Below, one piece after another: positions 22,850-35,112 of a DNA stretch of 64,000 bases; positions within the stretch are counted from its first letter, which is position 1; every line of letters begins with the position of its first letter. The notes beneath the pieces are model-generated. The model ran no database searches and was not told the DNA's origin. It worked only from the letters and a program-made list of their open reading frames with translations. Made by a program: the position numbers and the translations under genes. Origin of the DNA: Orientallactaga sibirica (lineage: Eukaryota; Chordata; Mammalia; Rodentia; Dipodidae); assembly GCA_036365145.1 (NCBI GenBank), contig JAEOAD010000005.1, forward strand, positions 6,615,001 through 6,679,000, read 5' to 3'.

Positions 22850-23091
22850 GGGGCTGGAGAGACGGCTTAGCAGTTAAGGCACTTGCCTGCAATGCCAAAG
22901 GACCCAGGTTTGAATCCCCAGGACCCACGCAGGCCAGATGCACAAGGTGACACATGCATCTGGAATTCGTTTGCAGTGGCTGGAGACCCTGGCATGTCCA
23001 TTCTCTTTCTGTCTCTTTCTTCTCTCTTGCCCCTCCTCCTCTCTGCCTCTTTTCTCTCTCTCTCTCTCTCAAATAAATAAATAAAAATAAA
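22850..23091 (+). repeat. B2-like SINE, short form
   Basis: Full-length: ggggctggagagacggcttagcagttaagg through a long pyrimidine tract and aaataaataaataaaaataaag. Confidence 0.96.
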
Positions 23092-23601
23092 GATTAAATT
23101 AAGACCATATCTCATCTATAGACAAACTTCACTAGCAACTGCTTCCTTCACACTTATCTGTGTGATGATCCCATGTGGATAGAGACTCCAGGCTCTCCTG
23201 CTGCCTTGCGAAAACTCCTGTATATAATTTTTCTGCCATATTTTATGAATGGCTAGTCTCCTGGTGATAAATTGTTTCTGACTCTTTCATCTTCTCAATT
23301 TTTCACCTAAATACTGGAGAAATATTGCTAACTTCTGAGTCATGCTGAGAGGTGACAGAAAAGATTTTTCTTTTTCCTTTTTCTTTCTACAAAAGAGTTG
23401 ACAGGGGACTTAGATTTTGCTTGGGATAGATTATGTTGCTGTGCCTCCATAACAGCAGATCTGCTTCATCAGTCTGCTTTGCCGTGTTAAGCTGGTTTGC
23501 ACGCATTGAAAACAAAGATGACCCACAGCACTACATTCAGAGGAAACACTGATGTGGGGAACTTATTTATGGTAAACAAGTTTAGTGATCCTGAAATTTC
23601 T

Positions 23602-23801
23602 TTTATTTTTAAAGTTATGTATTTATTTATATGACAGAGAAAGAGGGAGAGAGAGGGAATGGGTGCACCAGGGCCTCCAGCCACTGCAAATGAACTCCAG
23701 ATGCATGCCCCTTGTGCATCTAATGTGGGTCCTGGGGAATTGAACCAGGGTCCTTTGGCTTTAAAGGCAGACGCCTTAACTGCTAAGCCATCCCTCTAGC
23801 C
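23602..23801 (-). repeat. B2-like SINE, short form
   Basis: Reversed copy; cctgaaatttctttt at its left and cctgaaattgctttt at its right form a target-site duplication. A 14-bp deletion removes part of the ccaccttgtgcatctggctt region. Confidence 0.93.
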
Positions 23802-23815
23802 CCTGAAATTGCTTT

Positions 23816-25041
23816 TGAATAAAATTGTTCATCTTTATTCATCCAATGTTACAGTTAGAAAATGTGCTTTTAAAATTTCATGTCAATAAAATGCTAAATT
23901 GTGTATTACTTTTAGCTTCTCCATCTGGGAAAATATTAGCAAAGTTAAACAATATTACCCACTACTTTGAATGCTAATCTAATAATATGTTTTTAAAAAT
24001 TGAAATGAGAGAACTGTTATCTTGGCTATTAAAATGCAGATTATGTCTAATGTAATCAATCAGATATCATGCTGTATTATCAACCTGAAGCATTCTAACA
24101 ACTGCAAGCATATCAGCCACATAACTGGTCAATTACAAAAAGGACGTCTTAAAAGGGGCTATCATAACTATAAGAAAGGACAGGAATTTAAGTAACTGTT
24201 TTCTCTGAAAACATCAGAAGATAAAAGTTTATTTCGGAGAACATGAACAAGCTGCAGAAGGAGCATTTTGTTTTTGTATTAACATAACTGGTACAGTAGG
24301 AAGACAAATATTTTGATCAGCTTGTCATTCTCAGTTTACTTTTCAGATTTTCCTAATTTCTGCAGCTTTCCAAAGCAAGATGGCATAAAGAGCCACGTTA
24401 AACGTAAGCCGTTATTCTAAAGGAGCCCTGTGAGTTCTGGTGGGTCCATGAGCATGTGTGTGGATATGTGTGAGTGCTTGTCTGCAGCTTGCACCTCCAT
24501 TCTCTGTGTTCGGGTCCTTGGCTTCAGAAATAAAGCAATAGGAGAACAAAATAACAAATTAGCATTTTCGTTGCAGAGCCAAGTGAGAGAGGGAGGCTGT
24601 TTTTCTTAAACAATTTTCAGAAAGCACATTCTACACTGAACAGAAACAGACGGTCTAGAGAAATCCCCTTGGTGTTAAAACAACAGATAGAGAGACCTGA
24701 CTCCAGAGCTCCTAGTGTGCAGAAGGCAGGGCGTCTGACACTCAGTGATCGCTAACCTCCACCACTCCTGGGGGAAAACACGGATGGGTTTAAGCCAAGG
24801 CCTGATCTATGTCGCTCAACACCACACCTCTGGTCTCTAAAGACTCTAGGCAGGAACATGCTACCCATCGGCAGGACCTTGGGTGGCCATTCTTATTTCC
24901 TTAGATAAAACTGTCCCATCAGCTTACAGAATTGGCTTGAAGAGAATGACTGATAGCGTTAAATATAATTTAAACCACCAATTTTGATGTCAAAAAGTGG
25001 TGACATTCATGGTTGGCAAGACGTGGGAAAATGGGACTTTT
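23816..25041. other. Intronic unique sequence, AT-rich
   Basis: No repeats or genes recognised. 24000-24180 is rich in TAAT, ATCAAT and ATCAGATATCATG-type words and could hold conserved non-coding sequence. Confidence 0.4.
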
Positions 25042-25197
25042 ACTTTTAGAATCTTGCCTTAAGAAACATTTGAGGCACTGTCCCTTATCATGAAAGAGAC
25101 ATTTAATAACCCAAATATCCAGCTGCATATGAAAAGCTAAATAAATCATGATATGCCTATTTGAAATGTTGTTAGATGAGAAAAGACATTTCATGCT
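25042..25197 (+). repeat. Local duplication, shorter copy
   Basis: acttttagaatcttgcctta and the long run gcactgtcccttatcatgaaagagacatttaataacccaaatatccagctg match 25238-25518. This copy lacks about 20 bases after aagaaacat and about 100 bases after the aagctaaataaat run. Confidence 0.9.
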
Positions 25198-25237
25198 AAA
25201 ATGGTTAACACTTGTCTACTATTCAACCAGATTTTTC

Positions 25238-25518
25238 ACTTTTAGAATCTTGCCTTAAGAAACATGTAAAACATACGCCCTCTATGGCACTGTCCCTTAT
25301 CATGAAAGAGACATTTAATAACCCAAATATCCAGCTGCATATGAAAAGCTAAATAAATATCCCTTCCTGATATGCCTATCTTTGAAGCTGTCTGCAACAG
25401 TAAAGTGGTACCAGAAGTGGGGTGAGATGAACCTGACCGTGTAAGTTTGAGAATGCTAAGTGCAGATAGCCCTGAATGTTGTTGTTAGATGAGAAAAGAC
25501 CAGTTACCCTGCATGCTA
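25238..25518 (+). repeat. Local duplication, longer copy
   Basis: Second member of the pair starting 196 bp to the right. Matching runs are almost identical, so the duplication is recent or artificial. Confidence 0.9.
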
Positions 25519-25955
25519 GTAGATCATGGTCTCATCCAGGCCCAGAAAGTTTGACATCACTAATAAAATGCCCATAGATATCGGACTGAGATTTTAAGAT
25601 TTTAAGTTGGAAAACCTGAAGCAAGCTGCACTGAGACTGGTTAGCTGCTATTGTTGAACAAATCCTTGATTTACATTAAAACAATGGAGAGGATGCCTGA
25701 GGACTGTTAAAAATATATTCAAATGGTGAAAGAAGACATTTCTTCAAAGGGTATTAGTTTTGAAAATATGAAAAATGCATAGCAAAGGAGGGGAAATGTA
25801 AGTGGCATGAAAGAATGGTCTTTTGTAACTTATACATGTTTTTTACAATGATAATGGAGTGCAGTGTTGGCATGGGAAAAGTGCCCACACATTTAGATGC
25901 AGGTATATTATGTACAAAATTAAAATATTTTTAAAAATGTTTACTTTGTTTGTTG

Positions 25956-26270
25956 TTGAAAGTATTTAACTTGTTTGAGAGAGAGAGATCAAGGAGGGAG
26001 GAGAAAGGCAGAGAGAGAGAATGGAATGTGGTAGTTTGAATATGTCCCCCACCAGGGTTTTTCAGCCACTGCAAATGAACTCCAGACGTCTTAAGGTGTG
26101 GTGATGGTTTGCCACCATTTGTGCATCTGGCAGGAGTTCCTGAAGTCTGCTGTGTGACCTTTTGGGTCCTGGGAATCAAATTTGCTTGGCTTTTCCTTTG
26201 GCTTTGCAGGCAAAAGCCTTAATCCCTGCCATAACTGTGCCCGGTCTGGAAGCTCATCTCTCCATCCCCA
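25956..26270 (-). repeat. Scrambled B2-like SINE
   Basis: Reversed SINE words in order (gagagagagatcaagg, cagccactgcaaatgaactccag, tttgtgcatctgg, ggctttgcaggcaa, ctcatctctccatcccc), but foreign segments lie between them. One, aatgtggtagtttgaatatgtcccccac, resembles the start of the LTR at 18272. Confidence 0.7.
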
Positions 26271-26520
26271 CAAAATGAAAAATATATTTTTTCAAAGTTA
26301 AAATATTTTTTTTTACAATGGAGTACACATTTAGAGAGAGACAGAGAGAGAGGGAGAGGGAAGACAGATAGAGATCAGCCATTGCAAATGAACTCCAGAC
26401 GCATGCCAGCAGCCGTGGGTCCTCAGCTGCTGTGAATGAGCCTTAACTTCAGATCTCTCCATCCCCACAAAATTAAAATATATTTTTTCAAAGTTAAAAT
26501 ATTTTTTTTTTGGGAGACAC
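26260..26520 (+). repeat. Local tandem duplication with internal losses
   Basis: ctctccatccccacaaaat.aaa(t)atattttttcaaagttaaaatatttttttt occurs at about 26258 and again at about 26455, each followed by the same GA-rich SINE tail. The left copy also has short pieces (ttttacaatg, gagtacacatttag) that match 25840-25895 with bases missing. Confidence 0.85.
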
Positions 26521-26755
26521 AGAGAGAGACAGAGAGAGAGGGAGAGGAAGACAGATAGAGATGGGCGCACCAGCAGCCTCTCAGCTGCTGTGAATGAAAT
26601 TCAGATGCGTGCGCCCCCTTGTGGTCAAGTGCAGCATTGCACCCCTTTGCATCTGGCTAAACGTGGGACCTGGAGATTTGAACTGCTAGAGATTGGAACC
26701 AGCGTTTTTAGGCTTAGGAGGCAGGCGCCTTAACGGCTAAGCAATCTCTCCAGCC
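26512..26755 (-). repeat. B2-like SINE, long form
   Basis: Reversed long form: gggcgcaccagcagcctctcagctgctg, gcgcccccttgtggtcaagtgcagcattgc, gcaggcgccttaacggctaagcaatctctccagccc. Confidence 0.94.
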
Positions 26756-27794
26756 CAAAATATTTTTAAAAGAACAAAATGGTAATGGAACAATATGGTA
26801 ACATAAGCCAGCTCCTGCCCATATTATTCCAGAGCAGCTAAAACGTCTTTCTTGCAGACGGACTTGCTACTAGAAGGTGTATGAGATGAGAGACATGAAC
26901 GGCTAGCTCTCCTTTGGAAATCCTCCACTGTAACAGGGTTACTGACCTCCCCTCATTGCTCTTTCTCATCCTACAACACTCAGGAAATGCCTTATTTGAA
27001 AAAGCAAGTGAGCCAGTGACACTCCTGTCCTCACACGGTCACCTCAGAGGCCCTGGGTTAATCACTAATGCATTTCTCTCTCTTGCTGTGCAGGCTTGGA
27101 GGCACGCAGTCACTGCAAGTGATAGTGATCAATTTTCTCAATGCGCAAAGTGTGAAAAACCAAATCCCTTGCCCAATGCCTTCTCCCCTACACTTGCAAT
27201 TCCTTTCTGGCTCTGGCAGTCTTCCCTGAAGCCCTGTGCCGATCTTCCCAGGCAAAGCCAGCACAAGCCCGGATTGCTTTTTACTTCTCTCCAGATTACC
27301 GTCACTGGCTCTATCTCTGAGATATAAACCCTTTATATTATTTGTGGTGTGAACAACCATTGTGTATGTGTCATCCATTTAAATATTTAAAAGAGACTTC
27401 CAAATCAAGGTTTGGTCTCTTTATACTTCAGCTATCTTAAAACAGGTATCAACTGTGTAACATAGGAAAACTTCATTCACACTTACCCCAAGTCTTCTGA
27501 ATAGAATTTTTAGTAGCAGAAAAGACACCTGTCTTCCTTCTATGGCTCTCTGTGTGTTTCATATTTTACACTCTCCCCTTTAGTCCTTTGGAATTCACTA
27601 GTTTCTCAGAAGAGAGTTCTTCTGTGATTGACAATTATGTCTACCACAAGGTGACTCATTACTGGAATCCTAACACACCTTTCCATTCTATTTTACCCTT
27701 CGCTCCTGTGCTGTACAGTATGATAGTCACCAGCCATAGATGGCTACTTAAGTTTAATTTAAACAAAGTTCAATCTAAAACATCCAGCTTGTCA
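26756..27794. other. Intronic unique sequence
   Basis: No repeat recognised. A 137-codon plus-strand open frame (26914-27327) has no recognisable domain. Confidence 0.45.
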
Positions 27795-27946
27795 GCTGGG
27801 CGTAGTGGTGCATGCCTTTAATCACAGCACTTGGGAGAATTGTTAAGTTCAAGGAACTGCAGAGGGAGTCCCAGGTCAGCCAGGGTTAGAGTGAGACCCT
27901 ATCTCAAGGGAAAAACAAAAACAAAAACAAAACACAAAACACAAAA
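27795..27946 (+). repeat. B1 SINE, older
   Basis: agctgggcgtagtggtgcatgcctttaatcacagcacttggg through agagtgagaccctatctcaagg, then an (aaaac)n tail. Plus orientation, with a disrupted middle. Confidence 0.88.
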
Positions 27947-29090
27947 CAGCTTCTCATTTTCATGAACCAAAATTCAAGTGTTCAGGAGCCAAACCCTAGC
28001 TCATGAGTCCCATAGGCACAGCCCAGATATGGAACTCTGTCATTATTGAAGAAAGTTCTGTTGGGCAGCCTTGTTGTCAATAGTTCAACTATAATAGTTC
28101 TCAGAAACTTGAGAGAACTTACAGGACTAATAACAGAAAGAAGCTAAATCGTGGGAAGAAAGTTTATTAATTAATACTAAATGAAAGCAATAGACAAATT
28201 CAGTGAGTCTGGAAATAAGTAATCGAATTTCCCCAAGTCAAGAAATGTTCAGTAAATCTCCAAATTTATGTTTCTTGTTTTAGTTTCCTGCTAACTATTG
28301 TATAACAATGTGTGGATCATAATTGCTTCAGATTCTGGAACTTATCTACAGATTTTGTGGATAATTTTTTAAAAGACCATGCAAAGGTGTCGATCAGTTT
28401 ATTTTTTTCTCAGTAAAAGTATGAGTAAGTTTGGTGCTGTTATACAATTATCTCCAACTATTTTAATACCTTCTGCAAGCTCCTATCCTCTAGCGGTGGG
28501 AAGTGGGGGCATCATGTCATATGTCAAATGTCCAGCTGCTATCTTGCTAATCTCTTTCCCCATGAAATTGGGCTGGGCAGTTCTCCTCCATGCAACATCC
28601 CAGCATGGATGTCTCTCTGTATTCTTGAACTACCATTGTCCTGCCCATCCAAACACAGTCTAACCACATGCTTATATAGCTATCTTCTCTGTTAAACTAG
28701 ATAGCAAGTGGTGAGAAAACATCTGCAAAGAACTGTGTTTATTCTGGAGTGGCATTGTAGTGTGAACAAGTGTCATGGCAAACTGGGTGTGTGTGCAAAG
28801 AGGTTGAGGCCAAGGAAGTATTTAAAGGGAATGTGGGAAGGAATATAAGAAATAATGTTAAACAGCAACCCTTGGCCGCTAGGGTTAAAATCAGCAGTGC
28901 TAAGGATCAGTGACAAGGGTGGCACCGATTCAAGGTCCAACAGGCAACAATTGGTCATGATATTCTGGGTGAGTTTGTGGAGTCTTTGATGATGTAGTTC
29001 TGGTTATCTTCTGGGGCACTTCCTAGCAGGTTTAAGTATGGAGACGCCCCCCTCCAGCCCCCACAATGTCCCAATTTTGCACATTTGTTT
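27947..29090. other. Intronic unique sequence
   Basis: Nothing recognised beyond short AT-rich words. Confidence 0.45.
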
Positions 29091-29122
29091 GATTATTGTT
29101 ATTATTATTATTATTATTATTT
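29088..29122. repeat. (TTA)n microsatellite
   Basis: attattgttattattattattattattatttt. Confidence 0.9.
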
Positions 29123-30052
29123 TGCGAGAGCTTGTTAAGTTGACTCATCTTGATTCTGAAAACACTCACAGCCCCATGAGGCCCTGGATTCTTAGGGGCA
29201 GGCCAGTGGCTGATTTTATTTGTATTCCTACCACCTAGCACCGTGTTTGACGCATAGCACACTCCTGATAATTTGCCTGAGTGAATTGGACTCACTTGTA
29301 AACCTGATTCTCATCTAGTTCTGCCTCTCAGTCTGGAGTCAGTAGTTTTGAAAGTGTAATCAGTGTAATTTTGTGTATGTTTAATTAGCAGGCAATTGAA
29401 TTAATTTGAAATGTTAGCAAGGGTAAATACTGGCCATAATCCAGTTGGCTACTGCCTCCTTTACTGTACTAGTTTTCCAACTTCTTGGGGTAAAAAGTAT
29501 GATTTTCGCTGACTAAAACCGACTAATTAGTGAGGTTGCCAAGTAAAATAATGTCTCTTCACTCGGAAATGATAATGTTTTTCAAGCTGTACAAATAGAT
29601 CACTGATAAGTTTTGATGAGCCGAAAAGACAATGAGAAGCATTAACAATGTTAATAACTTCGATGAAAATTCACTTTCCAACATATCTCTCAAAATGGCA
29701 ACTCTTTTCTTTTCTAAAAAATTTGAATATAAAATGGGTAAATGTTCAAATTTCAAAAGAGGAAACCAAATATATCTGTATATCTGAGCTCATACAAGCA
29801 GAATTCTGATATCCTCGACTAAAAGATGGGCAGTAGTAGTCAAATTTAAAGTGCAACAACTTAGCAACAAATGCCAATTCCTAACCAGACAATTTTCTAA
29901 CCAGAAAATGTCGGGTCCTCCATAGTGTTTCAATGGTACCAGGGAAGTCAACTAGACTTGTTTTTGTTGTTTGTTTTGTTTTATTTTGTTTTGTTTTTGC
30001 TTCCAAGTAGAGCAGTGAGCTTAATTGTTCTTGGCATTTGTATCTCTTTTAA
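29123..30052. other. Intronic unique sequence, AT-rich
   Basis: No repeat identified. 29340-29460 (taattagcaggcaattgaattaatttgaaatg) has clustered homeodomain-type words, a candidate conserved element. Confidence 0.35.
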
Positions 30053-30078
30053 ATTTATTATTATTATTATTATTATTT
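30053..30078. repeat. (TTA)n microsatellite
   Basis: ttattattattattattattattt, on the tail side of the B4-like SINE. Confidence 0.9.
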
Positions 30079-30420
30079 GCATGTACAAAGTAGGTGTGGT
30101 ATGTGTGATGAGTGCATGTGTATGCAGACATGTGGTGTTCCACGTGTGCACGTGGGGAGACAAGAGAACGTGGGGCACCTCCTGTCCAGAATTCATCCAC
30201 GTGTTTCAATGGAGTCTCTCACTGACTCCAGAACTTACTGTTTTAATGAGCCCCAGTGATTTTCAGGCTTCTGCTCCCCACGGGACTGGTGTTAGACATG
30301 TGTAGCCATGCCCAGCTATTTACGTGGGCACTGAGAAATTGAGCTTAGGTGGCCCGAGACCCCTCAGGCCTTCATGCTTTCAGGGGACAGCTTTTACCCT
30401 CAGCGCCGTCTTTTCAGCTT
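30079..30420 (-). repeat. B4-like SINE
   Basis: GT-rich side (gtgcatgtgtatgcagacatgtgg), gacaagagaacgtggggcacctcctgtcc, gagtctctcactgactccagaacttac, gccatgcccagctatttacgtgggcactg and a decayed reversed head (ttttaccctcagcgccgtcttttcagc). Layout matches rodent B4A-type elements. Confidence 0.75.
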
Positions 30421-32332
30421 CTTAAAATTATTTTTGGACTGGCACATAAAAACATAAAAATTGTATGCATTAATGGGACACCAAGTCATATTTCCATACA
30501 TATATGCATTGTTTAATGTTTCAATTCAGGGCTAAACATACCTAACTCCTCAAGTATCTATCATTAATTTATGGTGAAAACTTTCAAAATCCTTTCCTCT
30601 AGCTTCATTAAGTTCTCCTCTTTTAATATTAATGGCACATCTTATAATGTATTCATTGAAGGAATAAACTCTGTCTTTGAGCTGGTTGAGGGATTTGATA
30701 TGTAGAACAATTTTTATTTAGAGAAATGCCCTAGAGATTGAATTTGAATGGAGATTTAGACTTTCCAAATGCCTCCAGACGCATTAGCACATTGAATGCA
30801 AAGCATTCAAGTACATGATTGGCCCGATTATTCGGGGAACATCTGCTTAGTTTATTTATCATTCATAACATTTCCCTTTATTTTTTTTTTGCTCTGGCCT
30901 TAAATTTCACCATTTTCTTTCTTACTAGTCCTATATTAGTGACAAGGAAGAAAAGAAAGGAAGGAAAACTCAAACTGATTATATTTTAAACATTTATAAA
31001 TAAAGTTCATTTTAAAAATGAGGGTATGGAAATTTCTAGTTGAATGAAGGCTCCTGTAAGCACAGACATTAAGTGATGTGAAGTTATTTCAGTGTTTCTG
31101 TCTCATTCAAATCTGTCCAATATGCCATCGCTACCCGCATCATCCTTTGATGAGCTTCCTTGACTTAGGTCTGCACGGTGACGATTCGTATTTCCATTTG
31201 CATGAGTGAGAAGACAGTGTATGGAGAGACGAGGCTGGCGTATGAACGCAGAGGCCAGAGTCAGAAACTGAGCCATCAGTTCCCAGCTCAACTTCCATCC
31301 CCTACCCTTGCAGTTCTCAAGCTTCAGGGTCCACAGGCACTCTGGACGGTGTGAGCCACTCAGATGGCTGCCCTGTCCCCACAGTCAGGTTTCTGATTCA
31401 GTGGGTCTGGGATGCACCTGAGAATGAGGACGCCTAAGAAGGCGGTGGCCCACAGCCCTCCCTCGGGGAATGGCTCCTTTAAATCATTGTCTCTCTCTCT
31501 CTCCTTCTTCAGCTCTGTCTTCAACCATTGAGGCTGAAAACCACATCTGAGCAGGAAAATTCTTGACACGCTGAGTAGTCCTCCCCAGCCACCCTCTTCC
31601 CACCCCCACCATCACCGTCACCGTGCTGGTGATGCCTCCCTCTCTCCGCGTAAATGCTGCGTGAATCAACATTTTCTTGTGTATGAGGGAAAGGGCAGAT
31701 TGGTCAAATGAAACACAGAAGGAACCTTTAATGGAGTCTATTTTAGCTAAATGCATGATGCATTTTTTTCCAAGCCACAGAATCTATTAAGGACAACAAT
31801 AACTCACAAATAACCAAGGAAAATTGTTCCCATTTCTCTAACTTCCCAAAGTGCCCTTTCTTCCTCTAAGGAAACTTGAACCATAATCATGAGGACCGTC
31901 TTGGAAGACTGTCTTTCCTGCAAACCCACAATACTGCTACTGGCACCGGTCCTTGCTTCTTCGGCTTTGTAAAGGCTACTGACTCGTTCCACCTCCTTTG
32001 AAATAAACAGCTGCCCTTACAAGGCTCATCGCAAACCATCTCTCCAACTAGTCCCCGTTCCTGTTCATTGCAAAATGTGCCATGTCCAATGAACGCTATC
32101 CTGGCATTGTTGTTGTTGATTTTTCCTCCCTTCTGAAATACCCTGGAATAGAAATGTTATGCTTTTTCAGAAAAGTAACCAAATTAGGGCACTCTTCCCC
32201 TCCCCACCTCAGATAATTCATGGAAAATCGAGATATTGCAAACCACCACATTGTCGGTATATTACAAATGGGCGAATGCTGAAAGAAATGGATTACTGAC
32301 AGTTTGTGAATGTGCCGACGCCGTTGTCTTAC
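30421..32332. other. Intronic unique sequence adjoining the internal exon
   Basis: About 1.9 kb with no SINE, LTR or L1 seen. AT-rich on the left; 31300-31660 is GC-richer. No coding signal besides the exon itself. Confidence 0.45.
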
Positions 32333-32525
32333 CTATGCACACTAGATCCATAAAACCATACATTCCATAGCAGATCTGAAAAAGGATGTCCTTCCTCTGC
32401 CACACTGCATAGGGGCTGAAGGCTGACCAGAGGAGCCAAGTCACACTGGCTATTAAGAACAGGGATCCTAGGATAACAGCAATCATCTGAACTTTCTCAA
32501 CCAGTGTTATAGAAATGCTCTGCCA
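32333..32525 (-). CDS. Marchf11: Marchf11 internal coding exon (two membrane segments)
   Basis: A 193-bp exon with canonical sites on the minus strand: tract ending ttttcttttag before 32525 and donor G|GTAAG at 32333|32332. It reads 64 codons plus one base with no stop: [13 protein letters not shown], then a hydrophobic segment ([20 protein letters not shown]), a short loop ([13 protein letters not shown]) and the start of a second hydrophobic segment ([18 protein letters not shown]). In the MARCH4/9/11 subgroup this pair of helices follows the RING-CH finger and anchors the ligase in Golgi, endosomal and related membranes, with both ends cytosolic. The spare base joins GT of the exon at 5071 to give Gly, so the two exons form one frame over a 27.3 kb intron. 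The RING-CH finger must lie in upstream exons, which I did not find up to 64000. Confidence 0.96.
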
Positions 32526-32862
32526 CTAAAAGAAAAACAGAGGCATGTGAGAAAAAAGGTGCTGCGTATAATTTTTAAAAACACATTTCAGCCCTATATT
32601 TCTCTCCATAATACTAGACCCCTTTCCACTTGATCAACCACCAAATAAATGTTTTCATGTTATCCAGGCTATGAAAAATGGCCATGCAGATGAAGATTCA
32701 TAAAAAATACCTTTAACTTGATTCTTTTCAGCAGTTCACCATTCCTCTAGTTTATTCTAGATAACAGAATTGAGTGTGAATAGCTGGAGAGATACTGGTA
32801 ATCATATTACCTTCCACAAATTGTTGAAATTAAAAACACTGTGACAAAACATGGTGGGGACT

Positions 32863-32912
<50 letters not shown>

Positions 32913-32913
32913 A
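32863..32913. repeat. (TC)n microsatellite
   Basis: Pure TC run with one tatc interruption, 340 bp upstream of the internal exon's acceptor in gene direction. Confidence 0.95.
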
Positions 32914-34251
32914 TATTAAGTTTAACACATTGGTTCTTAAAAGGGGGAAATTTTTCCCTTGCTCTTGTAGAGAAATGTAAAAAAAAATCATCAAATGAGG
33001 TAGATAATGTAATCAGTGAAAAAGGTCATATAAGATAACACGTTAAAATAACATAAGAAAACTGTAAAATTGTACATTATCTGTTATTGTACATCTCATA
33101 TACTCAGAAATAAGTGATTTTCTATTAATTAGTGGTTAATCCGTGAAGCATGTTTGTCAAGATTTAGAATTTGTACACAAATGGAGCGTGTTGGAAACTC
33201 TTGAATGGTAGCTGGCACACAGCGTTCAGTGGGGAAATGACATGGCATCCCAGAGGTCCGTGCTTAGGAAGGCCAGCAGTACTATGGCTCAGAAATCTAC
33301 TAACTCCTATTATCGCTGTCATATGCTTGAGAAAGAAACAGAACTGGCATCGTTCTGATAGTTGGGCAGGAAGCCATGAAACTTGCAACAACCTGCATGA
33401 CGCTGGTCTGTAGGAGAGAGCTCAACTGCTGTTGCATAAAGCTCGTCAGAAGAACCCCAGTTCTAGGACAACTCCCTAAATCCTAAGCCCAACCAGTTGA
33501 TGTCCACTGGATAAACCCGAAATTTCTTAAAACTCATACTTACCTTAAGTCTGAATATATACACTCCTAATACCAGTCATAATTTGCATCCCTACTCAGT
33601 CTCTCTCTCTCTCTGTCCTTCCCTCCCTCCCATTTTATGTACACCTCATAAATAAATTATCTACTTGTAATTTTTAAATCTGCACTTGACCTTGAGTATT
33701 ATTATTAAATTCTGTACTTGTCACAGATTGAAAGTCAACATTCGAAATAGTTCATACTCTAAAATCATTTGCTTAAAATCATACCAATCGTCGTTTGCTA
33801 TAATAAACACATTTCTCTTATTTTAATATGAAGTTTCATTAACTGAAAAAGTAGATCTTGCTTTTATAAATCTGAATGAATAATTTAACTGGTTTACATT
33901 ATCTTATTATTATATGTGAGTCAATATGTATTTCTAGAATATTTTTGATGTTGTGTTTCTCCTGAGCTTTCCATAATTTGAAACACATTTATTCCACTTG
34001 TGTGATATTTGAATTTTAAAACATCTTATGTTTGGTGTCACCAAGCATATGTATAGTGTCAATGCCACTTATTTGTGTTTAGTTTGGAATTTCATTGAAA
34101 CTTGCCTTAAATACGGCAACATGGTAGAGAATATTTTAACACTATCCGAAGCTGGTGTCCATCTGAAATGGATGCTACCACGTCTCTATACATTCACTTA
34201 CCCTTCATAAATTCATTCAGTAGTCACTCCAGACAGATAAAAACAATGTAT
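32914..34251. other. Intronic unique sequence, AT-rich
   Basis: Contains a short TC run (33599-33616). No SINE, LTR or L1 signature seen. Confidence 0.45.
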
Positions 34252-34368
34252 TTTCTTTTTATTTTTTGAGACAGTGTCTCACTATGTAATATGGTCTTGA
34301 AGTCATAACCCTCTCAACATTAGCCTTCCAAGCAACGAGTAATGCACCATGCACTACCATGCATGACT
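34252..34368 (-). repeat. B1 SINE, old
   Basis: ttttattttttgagacagtgtctcactatgtaatatggtcttgaa through gcaccatgcactaccatgcatg. Strongly diverged reversed B1 with a central deletion. Confidence 0.65.
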
Positions 34369-34409
34369 CTGAAATGCCTCATCCTTTTACATTCACGAGA
34401 TAAAGATGA

Positions 34410-34445
34410 TCTCTGTCTGTCTGTCTGCCTCTCTGTCTGTCTGTA
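34410..34445. repeat. (TCTG)n microsatellite
   Basis: tctgtctgtctgtctgcctctctgtctgtctgt. Confidence 0.9.
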
Positions 34446-35101
34446 TTTGGTCTTCTTCTGGTGGTCAGTGTGTTAAAACACATATGAATGGGAATTCTGG
34501 GTAGTGAAAGGTGAGTGAAGAGGATTCACCAAGAACGATCTTCACTTATCTCTTGCCAATGGTCCGGGTGATCTTGCAGGCTCCTTATGTGACTTCGGTG
34601 GAGTTCGGTGTGAACATCTTGAGACTGTATATGCATTATAATCAGCTTTAATTAGACCGACTAATTAACTGGCCTAAGCTCACCCACAGAGGTCAGTGAC
34701 GATAGGGGTGGTCGTAGGCACAGGGTTGTTGGTTTTAATGGATGTTTGAATTTGGCAAGACAGTGTTGATGCTTGAACACAGCTTTGGAGTTTCCCAGGA
34801 CCAGGAAAATGGGAGTGGCCACACTGACTCTGAGTCAAGGCCACTGAGATTTTCTGTCAGCTGAGATTCAAACATGTGGGGTGTGGCTGTTCCTGCACAG
34901 GAGGGTGAATGAGTAAAGCGACAGTGCCAAAGGAAGGACCAGCGAGAACTCACCCTTATTTTGCTGAGGACAAATTAAAAAATGGCTGAAAACCCAAATG
35001 CTCGCCAGTGTGCAGTTAATATGTTTAAATGTAAGGGAGCGAGGAGCAAAAAGCTTCTCTTGACTGCAGTGCTCTGGGAAGCTCCTTTTTCATGGATATA
35101 A
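34446..35101. other. Intronic unique sequence
   Basis: No repeat recognised. 34625-34680 has ataatcagctttaattagaccgactaattaactgg, a cluster of homeodomain-type words. Confidence 0.35.
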
Positions 35102-35112
35102 GAAGTATTGGG

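Larger units (their letters stand above)
5072..32332 (-). other. Marchf11: Marchf11 intron between the two exons in the window
   Basis: Bounded by GTAAG donor (32332 downward) and an AG acceptor at 5073-5072. About 27.3 kb, dominated by SINEs, with one large minisatellite, one L1 3' end and one LTR. No further exon-like ORF with splice sites and protein similarity was noticed inside it. Confidence 0.9.
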
